A stretch of 64,000 bases of DNA from Adenophora triphylla var. japonica (GCA_022495995.1 JAFEMH010001357.1:375001-439000); one strand, 5' to 3'; shown: positions 43,200-56,025, counted from the stretch's first letter. The notes: generated by a model not told the origin, from the sequence alone. Translations and numbers: made by a program.

Positions 43200-43479
43200 T
43201 ATATCTTGTTGCGACGCTGTTTCTGCAATTACTTTAATGCCGGAAGAGACTTACGCACATGAGTATTTACATGGTTAAACATACCTTAGGTCTTAAGCAC
43301 CCATCTTCAACTGCTTTGACAGAAAAAATGTTAGTTTTTGGTCTTTAATGGTGTAAAACAGTGATGTTCACTTTTGAAATTTGCCATGTTTTGGGTGTTG
43401 TTCTTCTGTGGTTGTTGTTTTAGATAACATTGTTTTGGTAGCATTAAGTTTTGTCTATTTGTTTTACAGAACAAATTGT

Positions 43480-44170
43480 TGTTACGCCAAAATGACTTTA
43501 AATGATACATGGAAATCAGAATAATTGTCTCGTTGCGTGCAACATCTTACACTGTCCTTAAGGTTTAATTTGTCCCCATTATATTGTTTTCTGGGATATG
43601 GCAAATCACCTCTAGGATTCAACGAAATCACAAAGAATCTGCAGGCAACAAAACCAGAAGATCCCTTTCCTCTAGAACAAAATAATAGAAACTTACTTTG
43701 AGAATAAGTGAGAATTTTTTAAGTGTATAGTTTATGTATTCAAACATCCTATATATAGACATAAGGAACCCATTCAGTTTTTAGTTTTGAAAAAGCATAA
43801 CTTCTGAATTCAAAAGATATGTCTTTTGAATTCAAAGTTCATAACTTTCCATTTGAATTTAAAATAAAACTGAATATTACATAAAATAAAATAGAAAATA
43901 AAACTTTAGATTTCAAAAAATAATTCTGGTCATTGGATGATAATTCACACACATTCTAAATGCAAAATCATGATAAAGATAAAATCAGCAAGTTTCATGG
44001 GCTGGCCATGAACCTTGCTAGTTTTTCATGCTTTATGCTGAAGAAGATCACCGAGTTCCACTGTCCTTTCCCTCCGATGTTTTTCCTCCAAGACTCATCC
44101 AAGTTTTATTTCTAATCCATTAGGATTCACCCTCTCATGTTTTTTTACGAAGCTAGCTAAAGCACTAACA
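43480..44170 (-). repeat. 3' LTR of a minus-strand copia remnant
   Basis: Read on the minus strand it starts TGTTAGTGC and ends GGCGTAACA. It is preceded by a polypurine tract (GAGTGGGGGAT) and contains a TATATATAGG box near 43750. The plus-strand left border is inferred. Confidence 0.55.
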
Positions 44171-44251
44171 ATCCCCCACTCAGGTTTGTAAAAACTACAT
44201 AAATCTATGCGTAAGCAAAGGTGTTCTGTCGAATTGAACCTTTATTTAGTA

Positions 44252-44503
44252 TACTCCCTCCGTCCCATAATACCTTCCCCAGTATGAATTGTAGCAAGTC
44301 AACCGAGTTCAACTTTGACCAAACTTTAATATCAATCTATTCATTCTAATGAAATTTTAATAATTGCTATTGATAAATCATTTGGTTATTTTATGGATAA
44401 CAATTTTTAGATTTTTATTATGATAAGTAAATTGATATTAAAGTTTGGTCAAAGTTGAACTGAGTTCGTATGAACCGGGTAAGTGTGAAGCTATTTTGGG
44501 AGG
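44252..44503. mobile_element. Stowaway-type MITE
   Basis: TACTCCCTCCGTCCCATAAT at the left. Long inner arms (GTTCAACTTTGACCAAACTT and its reverse complement) follow; the right end is worn. Confidence 0.75.
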
Positions 44504-45149
44504 TTCACAACCACCCCTTTAAGTGTGTCTGTGTCCGTCCCTGATCTGAGCTCATTGGTCAGGACTAAAAGAGGTATTCTATAAATTTATAATGTCGGAT
44601 CCAGTAAAATTTATTAAATTATAAAATTATTAATTTATTGATAAATATTAAAAAAATCGTTTTTACGTGATTCACCGAATTACATATTTTCATATAAACT
44701 AATTTCATTGTATTTGTATAATAAGTCGAAAGACATTTAAGTTGATGATAACCTTGATATATATGAACTTTATAAGAAAACAAACAATTATAAAGTCATA
44801 TTTTCACTAAATTATAATAATTATTTTTTCAATTTCTAAGAATTATTAGTTTATGATTTTCTTGGGATCTAAAGTTATAAAAGGATTTTTCGAAAAATTA
44901 TTATTTTATTATTTAATTAATTTTTGTAATTTTTTCAATTAAAAATTTATTATTTTAGAGATTTTATTAATTTATGAGTATTTTGTAAATGGTTTACTAT
45001 ACTGTACTCCTAACCTCCCCGATTTTCTCTTCTCTGCTTAAATTAAATCTCTGTCCCTATTAGTAAATGGCTTCAACCCCATTCATGTCTTAAACTAATA
45101 TGTTGAGATTTTTCGTTATATATTTTGCTTAACGCTCTCGACAAAGTAG
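44504..45149. other. AT-rich, no gene recognised
   Basis: Very AT-rich sequence between the copia LTR side and its RNase H remnant. No frame or clear repeat was found; it may include a worn insertion. Confidence 0.4.
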
Positions 45150-45354
45150 CTTCACTATATGGCTGGCATCGGTTGTGGCCACAACTCTATATCTAACAAT
45201 AAATTCCTCAGTCATTCTGCTTTTTTACCTACAGCTGCCAAAGCAACAAATTCAGATTTCATAGTGGAGTGCATAAAACAAGTTTGCTTCTTAGATGCTC
45301 AAGAAACAACACCTCCACTAATAGTATAAATCCAACCTGATGTTGACTTGTTAT
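45150..45354 (-). pseudogene. copia RNase H remnant
   Basis: Minus strand: NKSTSGWIYTISGGVVS, a stop in place of Trp, ASKKQTCFMHSTMKSEFVAL, then AAVGKKAE, a second stop in place of Trp, and LRNLLLDIELWPQPMPAI. This is the RNase H end of Ty1/copia polyproteins. It is cut by the LTR beginning at 45355. Confidence 0.85.
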
Positions 45355-46523
45355 TGTAAGTATCCCAATCCGGATCGCTCCCCATTCGAGCACACGGGAA
45401 ACACTGCGGACTCACACAAACGTGATCCTAAAGACCCGTAACCTCCAAAAAAGTCCAAAACCACCAACCAAATCAAGGTAGGACCCTTCTAGGATAAAAT
45501 AAAACAGAAGGACTTTTTGGGAATTTACAAAAATGGTCAGCCTGCAAAAGTGTCCTCACGGACCACTTTTCAGGGTGAAAACCATCATTGCAAAATCCCC
45601 TTAAAGTCCACAATATTTCCTCAAATCCAAGAAAACCAAAAAATTGGGATTGCAAAGGTGTCCGTGCGGACCACTTTGTAATTTTTCAAAGCCTATAAAT
45701 AGAGGGCTCCCCCTCTCATATTTTTCACACCTCCCTTCTCTCCTCCCTCCCCCAGCAAGCTGGGACCATTCTGAGGCCCTCCGACCCTTCCCGGGGCGCT
45801 CCGAAGCCCTCCTGAGGCGCTCCGAAGCCCTACCGAGCCGTCTCGAGATGCTCCCGAGCCATCCCGAGGCGCTCCCGAAGCATCTCGAAGCCCTTCCAGT
45901 CCATCCCGAGGCGCTCCCGAAGCCCTGTCGGACCATTCCGAAGCATCCTGAGGCACGCCGAATGTCTGCCCAAATACACCCAGCAATCCCGAGGCACGCC
46001 GAACCTCTGCCCGTTTACACCCAGCAATCCCGAGGCACGCCGAACCTCTGCCGGCACACACCGATCCACCCCGAGGCAATCCCGGTCCATCCCGGTCCGT
46101 CCCGAAGCACTATTCACATTCAATCAAACACATTCCCCAGCGAAAGATAGACACGAACCAACATTGGTAAGGCCTCCTTTCAAGACTATTTCAATTAATT
46201 TCAATACTTAAATACATAGCATACAATGTAGACATACTTTTCAAAATGCATTTTTAAAAGCACACACACACACAACTTTCAAAGAAAGAGGGGTATCGAA
46301 AGACTCGTGTATACGAGGCGACTCGGGTGAGCTCTACTATTCTCTTCCCGAGGCGTAACCTGACCTCTGAACTCAAAAATCTCATCACACAACAAAACAA
46401 AACAAAAAATTGCCTTTTCTCAATGTTTTGGGCGTAATAAAAATGGCGTGGCGACTCTACAAAAAGCAGTGACACCTCTCGACAGCGCGAGATGACCGTC
46501 CGGCCACGGACCGGGTAATTTCA
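45355..46523 (+). repeat. 5' LTR of element A with GC-rich internal repeats
   Basis: It starts TGTAAGTATCCC and ends TTTCA before the primer site. TATA box CCTATAAATAGAGG at about 45694. From 45770 to 46120 imperfect GAGGCGCTCCCGAAGC-type units repeat, GC-rich against an AT-rich background. Confidence 0.7.
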
Positions 46524-46525
46524 GT

Positions 46526-46543
46526 TGGTGACTCCGCTGGGGA
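46526..46543 (+). other. primer binding site of element A
   Basis: TGGTGACTCCGCTGGGGA is one base different from the element B site TGGCGACTCCGCTGGGGA. This is the type I associate with tRNA-Arg in Ogre/Tat elements. Confidence 0.7.
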
Positions 46544-47605
46544 TCGTTTTGTTTTAAAAACTTTTAAACAAAAAAAAAATTTAAACGATGATGAGGGTCA
46601 AACTTTCATTTTACCCCTTCTTTAACTGTTGTGTGTGTGTGCATGTGCTTTACTCTTTTTATTCAAAAAAATACAAAAAAATGCATCAAAATATATTTGT
46701 GTACATACATTTAAAAATTCTGCAAAACCTTCTGTTTTACTCAGAAAAAAAGAATTTTAGTGACCGCACACTACGCGCACTCTTATCCTGTACACTGCAT
46801 ACTACAACCCCAAACCCGGGATGGTCTTAGATGCAGTTCGATTGGTGTTCATATGCCTTTCGAGCGCGCACGGGGTCATTCAAAACTTCCCATCCTAGTC
46901 AGTGTCAATCATGCACGCTTGCGTCACACTCTGTCCAGACTCGGTTGGTTTTTGACCCAGTCCGTGTCATAAAGCCCGGATACATATCCCTTGCCGGCCA
47001 TTATCTGAGTCAAAGCCAAGAAGTCAAGATCCCTTGCGCAAGCAAAGCGATGAAAGTTCATTCTAAAATCTTGACCCGATCTTGATTTCCAAAGCTACAC
47101 CCAGACAATGCTCCGTCCCGGATACACATCCATGCCCACATGACACCATGTCATCAAGCCTTTAATACGTCATCCATGACAATATGACCTAGCCAAAACC
47201 TAACGTCATAGATCCCTTGCGCAAGCAAGGTAAAGAGAGGTCATGCTGAACTCTTGACCCGATCTTGACTCAGGTACTGGCTCAGTTCACTATTCACATG
47301 GCCGACGCATTAAAACGAATAAGACAGGCTCGGTCCTTAGGTTCAGTTTTTCTTTTGGCCGGTGGAAACCGCTTGCCCTATAGGACCCTCGCCCGGGGCT
47401 GTCCACCCTAGGAGGTCGAAATACAGTTGCAAAACATGGGGCTTATAGCTCATTGATGGTCTCCACTGACACATGATCTAGAATAGTTGCGAAAAAGAAG
47501 AACAATCTTTTCCAACCCATCTAGGATTCTGAGAAAACATGTTTTAAGTAAATTAAAACAACAAAAAAAGCATAAATAAATAAAAAAAAGGAAACTGCAT
47601 GTCAC

Positions 47606-50014
47606 ATGAGCATTCCCCCTTTATCCAAAAAAGGCCTTTCCAAGTCTAAACCTTACCCGTCACCCCCTCCAGCGAACCGAAAGTGGTTGAGAGTACCCGG
47701 GTGCCATCTTTTCAGTGTCAAAGCCGTAAGGTCCGACAGCCCTTTCGGTTCAGCGGTCCAAACAGTCCACTACTCCCCCATGACAGGATCGATAGATAAC
47801 AGTGAGAGAAACGGAATCCTGCCCCCGAGAAATTTCCCGACAATGGCAGAGGTTTGGCAAGCTGTCAGAGCTCTCGAAAAATGCCAAACCTCTGCCAGTG
47901 TCAAAGCCGCAAGGTCCGACAGCCCTTCCGGTTCAACGGTCCGAACAGTCCGCTACTCCCCCATGGCAGGATCGACAGATAACAGTGAGGGAAACGGAAT
48001 CCTGCCCCCAAGAAATTTCCCGACAATGGCAGAGGTTTGGCAAGCTGTCAGAGCTCTCGAAAAATGCCAAGGCGAACAACAAGCTTGGATCGAAGGTGCC
48101 ATGCATCATTTTGGAACATTGGCCACCCCCCAGCCACCTGGGGCTCCCGAGAACGTACCCGCTCCCTCAGCTCCCAGAGTCTCTCAATATACTCTGGGAT
48201 CTAACCCTTTGCCTCTATACGAGCCCAACAGCTACGACATGAAGCCACAAGGCCTGCTAGGGAAAGACATGTTAAGTCAATGCCCCAAGGTTCCGAGCCC
48301 ACCGCAAACTGCCGAACACATCTAGTGGGATGTCTGCGACTGCCCCGCTTGTCTGGAGAGGGATTTCCAAGATGAAATAAACGAGGACCGTCCCCCAAGA
48401 AAGAAGAAATCCTCTTCTCAACAGAAACTGAAAAAGAGGTATGAAGTTCGTGATCCCACGGTTGGAACCCTCGGAGAACCATTCGTAAAGTTTGACTACT
48501 ACGTCATTTACTCCAACAAATCTCCTCAGCCTGACTCAACTCGAGATCACGGCAATTTCTGCTCCATGATAAGCTGGGACGAGCTCCGCACAGCAACCGA
48601 TGGTCCAAGCGTCCTGACACCCCCACCTTTATCTTGGGAAGACATCAAGGCCATCGGCAAAGCCCCGACAAAAGCAATAACGGTGAACGAGCTGAGATGC
48701 GACGCACGGTCGTATGCTAACCAGGGCCCTCCCACGACAGAACTGGGAGAGACAAGCAAAGAAGAGGTAAAGCCAGAGGTAAACGTACTAACGCGTTCCG
48801 GCCAGATCCCGGTGAATCCTCCAAGGACGGACAAAAGGCCGGCCATACCTGAGCCTCGAACCGAGAAAGGCCCCTACGCCAAAGATGCTGAAGTACTTGA
48901 CCCGAGGGCTGAAGACCCGATCTTGACCCAGTTCAAGCGCACTCAAGCCAACATATCCCTCTGGTCCCTGCTCACTTCCTCCTATCCGCACAAGCTGGAA
49001 GAAAGCCTGGCCCAGACCATGGTGCCAATCAATGTGACCCCAGAGGAAGCAGTCCACATGATCGACAACGTTCACTACGGGAACTTCATTACCATTACTG
49101 AGCTCGACCTGCCCAAATTCGGGGCTAACCACAACGAGCCTCTCTACATCACCGTCCAACTCGAAGAGCGCCGCCTTCCTCGGGTCCTGTTGGATGGAGG
49201 ATCGACCATGAATGTCCTCCCTTCCAAAATGATGGACTTGCTAGGAATCAAGCCAACCGATCTAAAGCCATCAACGCAGACGATCAAAGCTTACAAATCA
49301 ACGTCTCGCTCAGTCTTGGGGGTAGCCACTCCGAACATGTGGTTCGGAAAACAGATGATACCAACAGACTTCCAGGTCATCGACATGCCGATCACCTTTA
49401 CCGCCATCTTGGGTCGGCCTTGGTTGCACCAAATAATTGGGGTGGCATCCACTCTACACCAATGCGTGAAGTTTGTCCAAGGATGTGACCTCACCATCGT
49501 CAATGGGGACAACGTAACTACGGAAGGGACCAACACAAATGGCATCCCGATCTTGGAAATCAAGAACGACAACGAAGGCATGATGCTAATAGGGTTCACA
49601 GTCGAAAGCCCGAAGGCCCAAGTGTGCCACATAGACCTCCCCCTGACTTGGGACCGGATCCCTCCTCCCATGAAGATGATGGAGCTCATGAATTACATCC
49701 CGGGGCTCGGTCTGGGCAAGCACCATCAAGGCACCCACAAGATCATCGAGGTCAAAGAACAAAATACCCGTCGTGACCTAGGGTACGTCCCTACTCCCAA
49801 AGACGCCGCGGGAGACAGAAAAGCTGCACGCGGAAAATGCCCAGCAACTGACAAAAGAGGCTCGCACACCATCTCCGACCTCCGTCCTTACATCTTCGAC
49901 ATGGCCCGGTACTTCACAAAGAAAACCGGCAATTTGAACGAAGACACAGAAAAGAGGACAGAGCTGATCAACACCAAACAAAATTGGTCGGCAACTGTTG
50001 GTGTAGTGCCCTAG
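47606..50014 (+). pseudogene. gag-protease frame of element A with one internal stop
   Basis: From ATG 47606 the frame runs to 50014 with a single TAG at 48323-48325. The gag part holds an in-frame 183-bp tandem duplication (from 47714 and 47897; both end PTMAEVWQAVRALEKCQ). After the stop the same frame continues WDVCDCPACLERDFQ and on to an aspartic protease: VLLDGGSTMNVLP (catalytic Asp in DGG) and ILGRPWLH. A G-patch-like MNYIPGLGLGKHHQG follows. The final codons lie in the inserted LTR. The stop may be inactivating or read through; the element is dead for lack of pol. Confidence 0.8.
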
Positions 50015-51750
50015 GCTATAGTTATGTTTAACTTGAACCGTTATGTATCATCTTTATCATCTATATATATATAAAGGTTGAAGTGCATTGAGCACTTTAA
50101 TAAGGTCGTTTTCCCTCCAAAACATGAATGATTCTAGAATATTTGTTTTGCTTTTTATCAACTAATCAATAAAATAATTAATTGTCTTTAAATTAACCTA
50201 TTATCATATTATCTCCCCTATTAATTAAATGCAAATGAAGTATTACTTTTTTTTCTTACTCTTAGTCACTATACCTAAACTTTTTTTTTTTTTACAAATT
50301 CATAAATATCATTGCTTTGCAAACTCTTAATTTTGCAAGTAAAAAATAAAATATATAAAAAAACAATAGTAAAAATACATTTAGAAATACATGGAATCCT
50401 TTCTTTTAATAAATGATATTTTTGAAATCTATATACTATATATAAAGGTTAAAGTTCATTGAGCACTTCAATAAGGTCATTTTCCCTCCAAAATATAGAT
50501 GGTTCTAGAATATTTGTTTTGCTTTTTATCAACTAATCAACAAACACAATTAATTGTCTTTAAATTAACCTATTATCATATTCTCTCCCCTATTAATTAA
50601 ATGCAAATGAAGTATTACTTTTTTCTCTTACTCTTAGTCACTATACCTAAATTTTTTTTTTCAAATTCATAAATATCATTGCTTTGAAAACTCTTAATTT
50701 TGTAAGTAAAAAATAAAATATTAAAAAAAAAGTAAAAATACATTTAGAAATACATGGAATCCTTTCATTTAATAAATGATATTTTTGAAATGTGGATAAT
50801 AATAATAATAATAATAGTCTTTTTTTAAAAGACTTATGAAAACTCCTAAATCAGCAATTATTTTTTTGACATGAAATCCTTTCATTTATAAAAAATAGGC
50901 TTAAAATCTTATTTAGCCACTTTTTGACCCAAATTTTTAGTTTATTATTTATAATTTTTTTATTCATTAAAATTCCAAAAATAATAAATTAAAAACTGAT
51001 ATTTTAGTGTTTTAATGAACCATCTTCTTGAAGAGTGATATATAGTTAAATTTCAATTAGTGTTATTTAAATGAACTTTCACAAATAAAAAATGGTAAAT
51101 AAAAAGAATAAGAAAGGATTTTCAAAAATTGAGGTAATTAATTTGCATTAAAAAATTTAGTTGACTTTTTTGGGGTTATAAATTGGATATTTATTGCTAA
51201 AACAATAAATAAATGGTTTATTGACAATTTCAAAATAGTTTTCTAAAAAAATATATTATATATAGGTTTTCTAAATAAAAACATAAGATAATTTTAAAAA
51301 AGAAAACTATTATATAATATTGGTTAGATAATACGAAGTATGACTTTATAAGATTATATCAAAAAAGAATTTTTTTTAAAGACGCGAATTAATGAAAAAA
51401 AATAGAGTTGTTGATAATATTAATTACTTAGAAATGAGATAATTTTTTTTTAATGATAGTCATGCAAATCAAATGAGATAGTTATAGTAACTATATGATT
51501 TAATTCATGATATTTATCAAAAAAATTTGGTCGTGCATTCAATGCACGGGTGTTAGACTAGTTTATTATAGAGCGTGTTTATTCTGTTCATTATATGTTT
51601 GCATGTTTATTATATTGAACTGCGTCCCTAGTTGTTGTGAACAACTAGTATAAGTTGATAATGAATAATCATAGAGATGATTATTTGCATGGAGATGCAC
51701 ATTACACTTATGGATACTTGCTAGAGAACAAGTATTGGGGACAAAAATTG
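49996..51750 (+). mobile_element. LTR fragment (copia-like), interrupted by a Helitron
   Basis: It begins TGTTGGTGTAGTGCCCTAGG at 49996, is broken at 50059, and resumes at 51562 (TTTATTATAGAGCG) to about 51750. Only LTR-like sequence is present and the far end is not defined. Confidence 0.55.
50060..51561 (+). mobile_element. non-autonomous Helitron with duplicated 5' end
   Basis: The 5' end is TCTATATATATATAAAGG, the 3' end CTAG, inserted between A (50059) and T (51562). A perfect hairpin CGTGCATT-C-AATGCACG (51532-51548) stands 9 bp before CTAG, as in Helitrons. The first 368 bp recur at 50428 (TCTATATACTATATATAAAG). No RepHel coding. Confidence 0.88.
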
Positions 51751-52129
51751 AAAAATGAAAAAGAAAAGAAGAAAAGAAAATGAGCAACCGTGGATTACTA
51801 AGAAACTAATGATTTCACATCATTTATTATTTGAAACCAAGTGGAGAAAAATAATCTTTTATATATTAAATTTTAATTGTTAAATACAATAACATGATTT
51901 TATCGTACATCACATGAAAATAATCAAAGTAGGCTGCTGCTGCTTCTTCCTGTTACAGTTACGTTGCAGGTCCCTTGTTATGCAGCTCAAGCTCAGATGG
52001 CATGTGGGAATTGGGATTGTTGCCTCTTTAATTAGACACCTTAGGAAATACAGTACTACATTTTATAATAAAATAAAAGAGGATCAGACGAAGTTAATTC
52101 ATAAATAGTATTGTGGGTATTTTTCAGCA
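51751..52129. repeat. second copy of the 38.6-kb repeat, between elements
   Basis: 51918-52105 matches 38636-38835. The rest of the stretch is AT-rich with no gene seen. Confidence 0.6.
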
Positions 52130-54307
52130 TGTTGACATCTTCGATTGCTCCTGCATATCACGATGTTATTTCACTGTAAGTATTATCTAATATTTACTTA
52201 TTTGTTTTCTTTTAATATCTTTATTATAATTCAGCAAATAAGAGAGATAAACGCGGGATATTTTCAAACACATTCAACACATCTTCAACGGCAAAGATGA
52301 CTTGGTCTCACGGACGTTGAGAAGATAAGCTTGAATCCCGAGATTGTAGGAACAACTTTTACCCGTTCATACTTACTTTTATTTAAGGGGAGATAGAGAC
52401 GGAAAAACATACGCTCATTCTCACACACACTACGCACATCTCTTTTGTAATCCTCTTCATCATCTTCCGCAGTTGTAACTCAATTATTATAGTGAAACTC
52501 TTAAGGTTGGAGACCTAACTCCCGGGGTTTTTTCCAAAAAGATTATTATCTCTAAGGTTTTCCTCGTTAACAAATCGTGGTGTCATTCTTTCTTTTCATG
52601 TCTTTGTTTCATTTAGTCGAATTCCATAGTCCCCTCCTTGTTATTTAAATCCACACACTTGTCAAAGTTAAGATTCTGTACTATTTTTTTTCTACCGAAA
52701 CAATTTGGCGCCCACCGAGGGGCCTCGTGGTTTATCGGTTATTTGGATCATTTCCTAAGCGAATTCATCATGTCTGCACCTCCCAATGTGTCCGCCGCCG
52801 GCAAGGGTCCCGCCGTCACTCCAGCATCAGGAGGTAGAACCAGCTTGTTGCACCACCTCCTCAGACCGGACCTCAGCAAACTCAACCCACAAAGACTCCA
52901 CAAAAGGAAGCAACCTCTTCCAATGTAGATGCTGACATCCGGAGTATCCTGACCAGATTAAATCAGAGGCCGGGACCAAGAAGATAGCAATTCGAAGCTG
53001 CTGGCCAATTCCATGATTAAGATGCAGAAAGATCAGCAGTTCATCGCATCTCGGCTTGACAACATCTCACCATTGCGTGCAAGGAACCTCAACTTCGACA
53101 ACACCGAAGGATCCACGCTTCAAAGTGAATTTATCCCAATGGGTAGTCCGCCTCAAACTCATCAGCCGACATCCTTAATGATGTCAACATCTTTGCCCGG
53201 GGACACCCTAATGACGCCACCTTCCGCAGGATTCACCCAGTTCATCCCATTCACTGACAACACCACTGTCACAACTACCACGGACAACTCTGGTTTGCTA
53301 AATAATCTTTTCAATAATAATAATTTCAATCGTATTCCTATGGCTGACCCTTTTGCAGGAAACCCACTAGCCAAACAGATGCAGGATCTCGTGGAGTTGA
53401 TAATGAACGTGCTGCATAACTCCTCCAATCCAACCAGTGACTCAGAACTGCTACAATCAATCCCGGTTTGTCCCAGCAATTGCAAATGTCGACATCCCGA
53501 AGCGTTTCAATGTTCCATCTATGAAGTTGTATGACGGCACCACAGACCCAGAGGAGCATGTTGCTCACTATCAAGAAAAGATGGACATAGTCCATATTCC
53601 GCTTCAATTCCGGGAGGCTTGCTTGTGCAGAGGATTTGGATCGACCTTGGTTGGACCAGCTCTCAAATGGCTGATTAGGTAGCCCCTAGGTTCAATTGGT
53701 TCATACACCCAGCTTATCAACATGTTCTATAACCAATTCTCGTGCAGTCGACAATTTGAGAAGCTGACAAGTGACCTCTACAATGTGACCCAGCAGCCTA
53801 ATGAAACTCTGAAAGAATATGTCCATCGGTTCAATAAGGAAGTGCTAGAAATTCCCAATCTTGCATGTCAACAGCCACAGAAGCATTCAAAATGGGACTG
53901 AAGAAAGATTCACAGTATTATCAAGATTTGGTGATGACTCCTTGTAAGCGGTTGGAAGAAGTCAGGAGCACGGCATTGAGATTCATAAGATTGGAGGAAG
54001 ATGAGCTGCGAAGATCGAAGTCCTCATCCAAGTTGTCGACATATGACAACCCTGACAGGAAGACTGAATCATCCCATCGCAGGAACAACCGTTCCAATCC
54101 TTATCCGAGAATTAATACTAGCAAAATTAATTCAATAGATGGTGAGGATGAAGATAGTGATAATGTGCCTAACATTTCTGATTATTGTTTTTCTGTTGAC
54201 ATTTCAGGTGTACTCTGTGCAATGGGCAACCTGGGGGACAAAGCCAGATGGCCAAAGAAGACGGATAAGACCACGGGATGGCGTGACAAATCAAAATGGT
54301 GCGCTTA
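52130..54307 (+). mobile_element. Ty3/gypsy element C: LTR, primer site and broken gag
   Basis: A putative LTR 52130-52702 (TGTTGACATC to CCGAAACA) is followed by primer site TTTGGCGCCCACCGAGGGGC at 52704. Gag begins at ATG 52770 and is spread over several frames: MSAPPNVSAAGKG; then KQMQDLVELI; then the capsid core FNVPSMKLYDGTTDPEEHVA, and MGLKKDSQYYQDLVM. Frameshifts and stops make it a pseudogene. It is cut at 54307 by the LTR of element B. Confidence 0.75.
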
Positions 54308-55171
54308 TGTAAGTGCTCCAATTTGAGCTTGTTAGTATTTTCGTTAGAAAATTAACGAAAGTTATAACATTCCTAACAATTCCTAACATTCCTAACATTT
54401 CTAATCAAGTAAGGGTAGATTAGGGATTGCCAAAAAAAGATAAACCAAAGAAAGAATCAAAAAAGCAAAAGAAATGGTCAAAAACCCGAAATAGAAATGG
54501 CTGGGACATTTTCTATTGCTTAATTTGAATTTTATTCCTTGTGTCCAAAGCCTGAAGTTGTAATTAATGAACAGTGCACGCTGCAGATCATGTCCGCGCG
54601 GATGGTTTTGTATTTTTCAGAGGGCTATAAATTGAGGCCTTCAGTCTCAGAAATAAGGGAGAAGAAACACAATTTGCAACTGCACCTTGGCGAAAATAGT
54701 GAGAAAACAGTGAGAATTCTCTAGAATTGTCACCTTTTTCTCAACTATTCACCCAAAATCACACTCACTCAAACACTCTAATATTCAAGCCTCAAACACT
54801 CTTACATTCAAGCCAAAAACTCCAAAACACAAAGAAGATTGGTAAACCCTCCTTCTCCTTACCCTAAACTCCTTCATGCATACATTTTCAAACTCCAAGA
54901 TGTAGTTTGTTCATCTTCTTGTCTTAGATCCAAGAAGATCACCATGGAAGTTCATCTCCATGGATGATCTTCTACAAGGATCATCATTATTTTCAAAGTG
55001 TTCTTACTTACTTGCAAAGAAAACACATTTTCAAAACTCTAAAAATCATTTTCATACATCAAATCTCTTTTTCAAAGGATAAAATTCCCCCTTTCCAAGC
55101 AAATGAAGTGCTTAGTCCTAATGTACCCCAAGGATGGTCTGATATAGTTGATTCACCACTAAAATTTCAAG

Positions 55172-56025
55172 TGTTGGAAATGGATAACGGAAAGTTAAGA
55201 TTAACTTAACGTTGATCTAGTTTCTAACGGAAGTTCGTTATGTGTTAACGGAACTAGTTACAAATTGTGTTCTACATTTGTTGTAGATTACTAAAATCAT
55301 TGAATATCTCAAAACCATTTAGGGTGAATGAGAATTAATGACAATAGTCTTTTGTAACTTAACGAGAAGTTAGTTAAAAGGTCAATTTGATCATTTGGAT
55401 CAAATTGGGTTTGAACAGTGTTTTTGGGTGATGAGATTTGGCTCAAAACTGATCAGAACGAGTGGGGACTCTGAGCACGAGTCGTGAGCACGAATGGGAT
55501 TCTGATGACCATTTGCTCAAATCTGATCAGAACGAGTGCAATGCTTGGGAACGAGTCGTGGGCACGACTCGTGCCAATTAGCACGACTCGTGCCCTTCAC
55601 AGCTGTTCGAAAGTTTGCACCTTTCCAAGGGAAAAGGCACAAAACCTTTTGACTCCCTTTAAATACTTCCCCCTCCGAATTTCAATTAACATATACAGTC
55701 ATTTGAGAATTCCTACCCTCTAGAGAGATAGATAAACATACCCAAATCATTGGCATCTTGTTGCATCAAATCTTTCAAGTCCAAAGTTCTAAATAGTGAT
55801 TAGTTCGTAGAGTTACCAATTTGGAGTGCTCCTATTGGTGATTATAAGTCGTTTTATCTCACGAGAAGTTTGCCATTTAAACCGTAAGCACCTGTGAGGG
55901 GCAAATACTTCTTACGGAAATTGTGCTACACAAGACTCGACTTCCTTAATTGTTCTTCCCAATTTCCGTTAGTTTCTCTGTCAAGTTTTCCGTTAAGATC
56001 GAAGAAGCCACATAAAAGTCCAACA
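55172..56025 (+). repeat. 5' LTR of copia D
   Basis: 854 bp. It contains a cluster of CACGACTCGTG palindromes (about 55475-55595) and a CTTTAAATACTTCC box near 55660 that may serve as TATA. Confidence 0.92.

Larger units (their letters stand above)
45355..49995 (+). mobile_element. Ty3/gypsy Tat/Ogre-like element A, 3' truncated
   Basis: 5' LTR 45355-46523, primer site 46526-46543, a long leader (46544-47605), then a gag-protease frame. Integrase and reverse transcriptase are missing because another LTR cuts in at 49996. The leader closely resembles that of element B (ACTCAGAAAAA, CACACTACGCGCAC, CACCCTAGGAGGTCGAAATA), so both belong to one family. Confidence 0.82.

Noticed and set aside
45644..46150. 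168-codon plus-strand frame and three overlapping minus-strand frames
   Set aside because: All arise from the GC-rich tandem repeats in the element A LTR; several frames are open at once, a sign of composition and not coding.
46254..46475. Possible small protein on the minus strand
   Set aside because: It lies within the element A LTR and opens on a CA microsatellite.
48788..49689. Minus-strand frames of 123 and 132 codons
   Set aside because: Antisense shadows of the element A protease frame.
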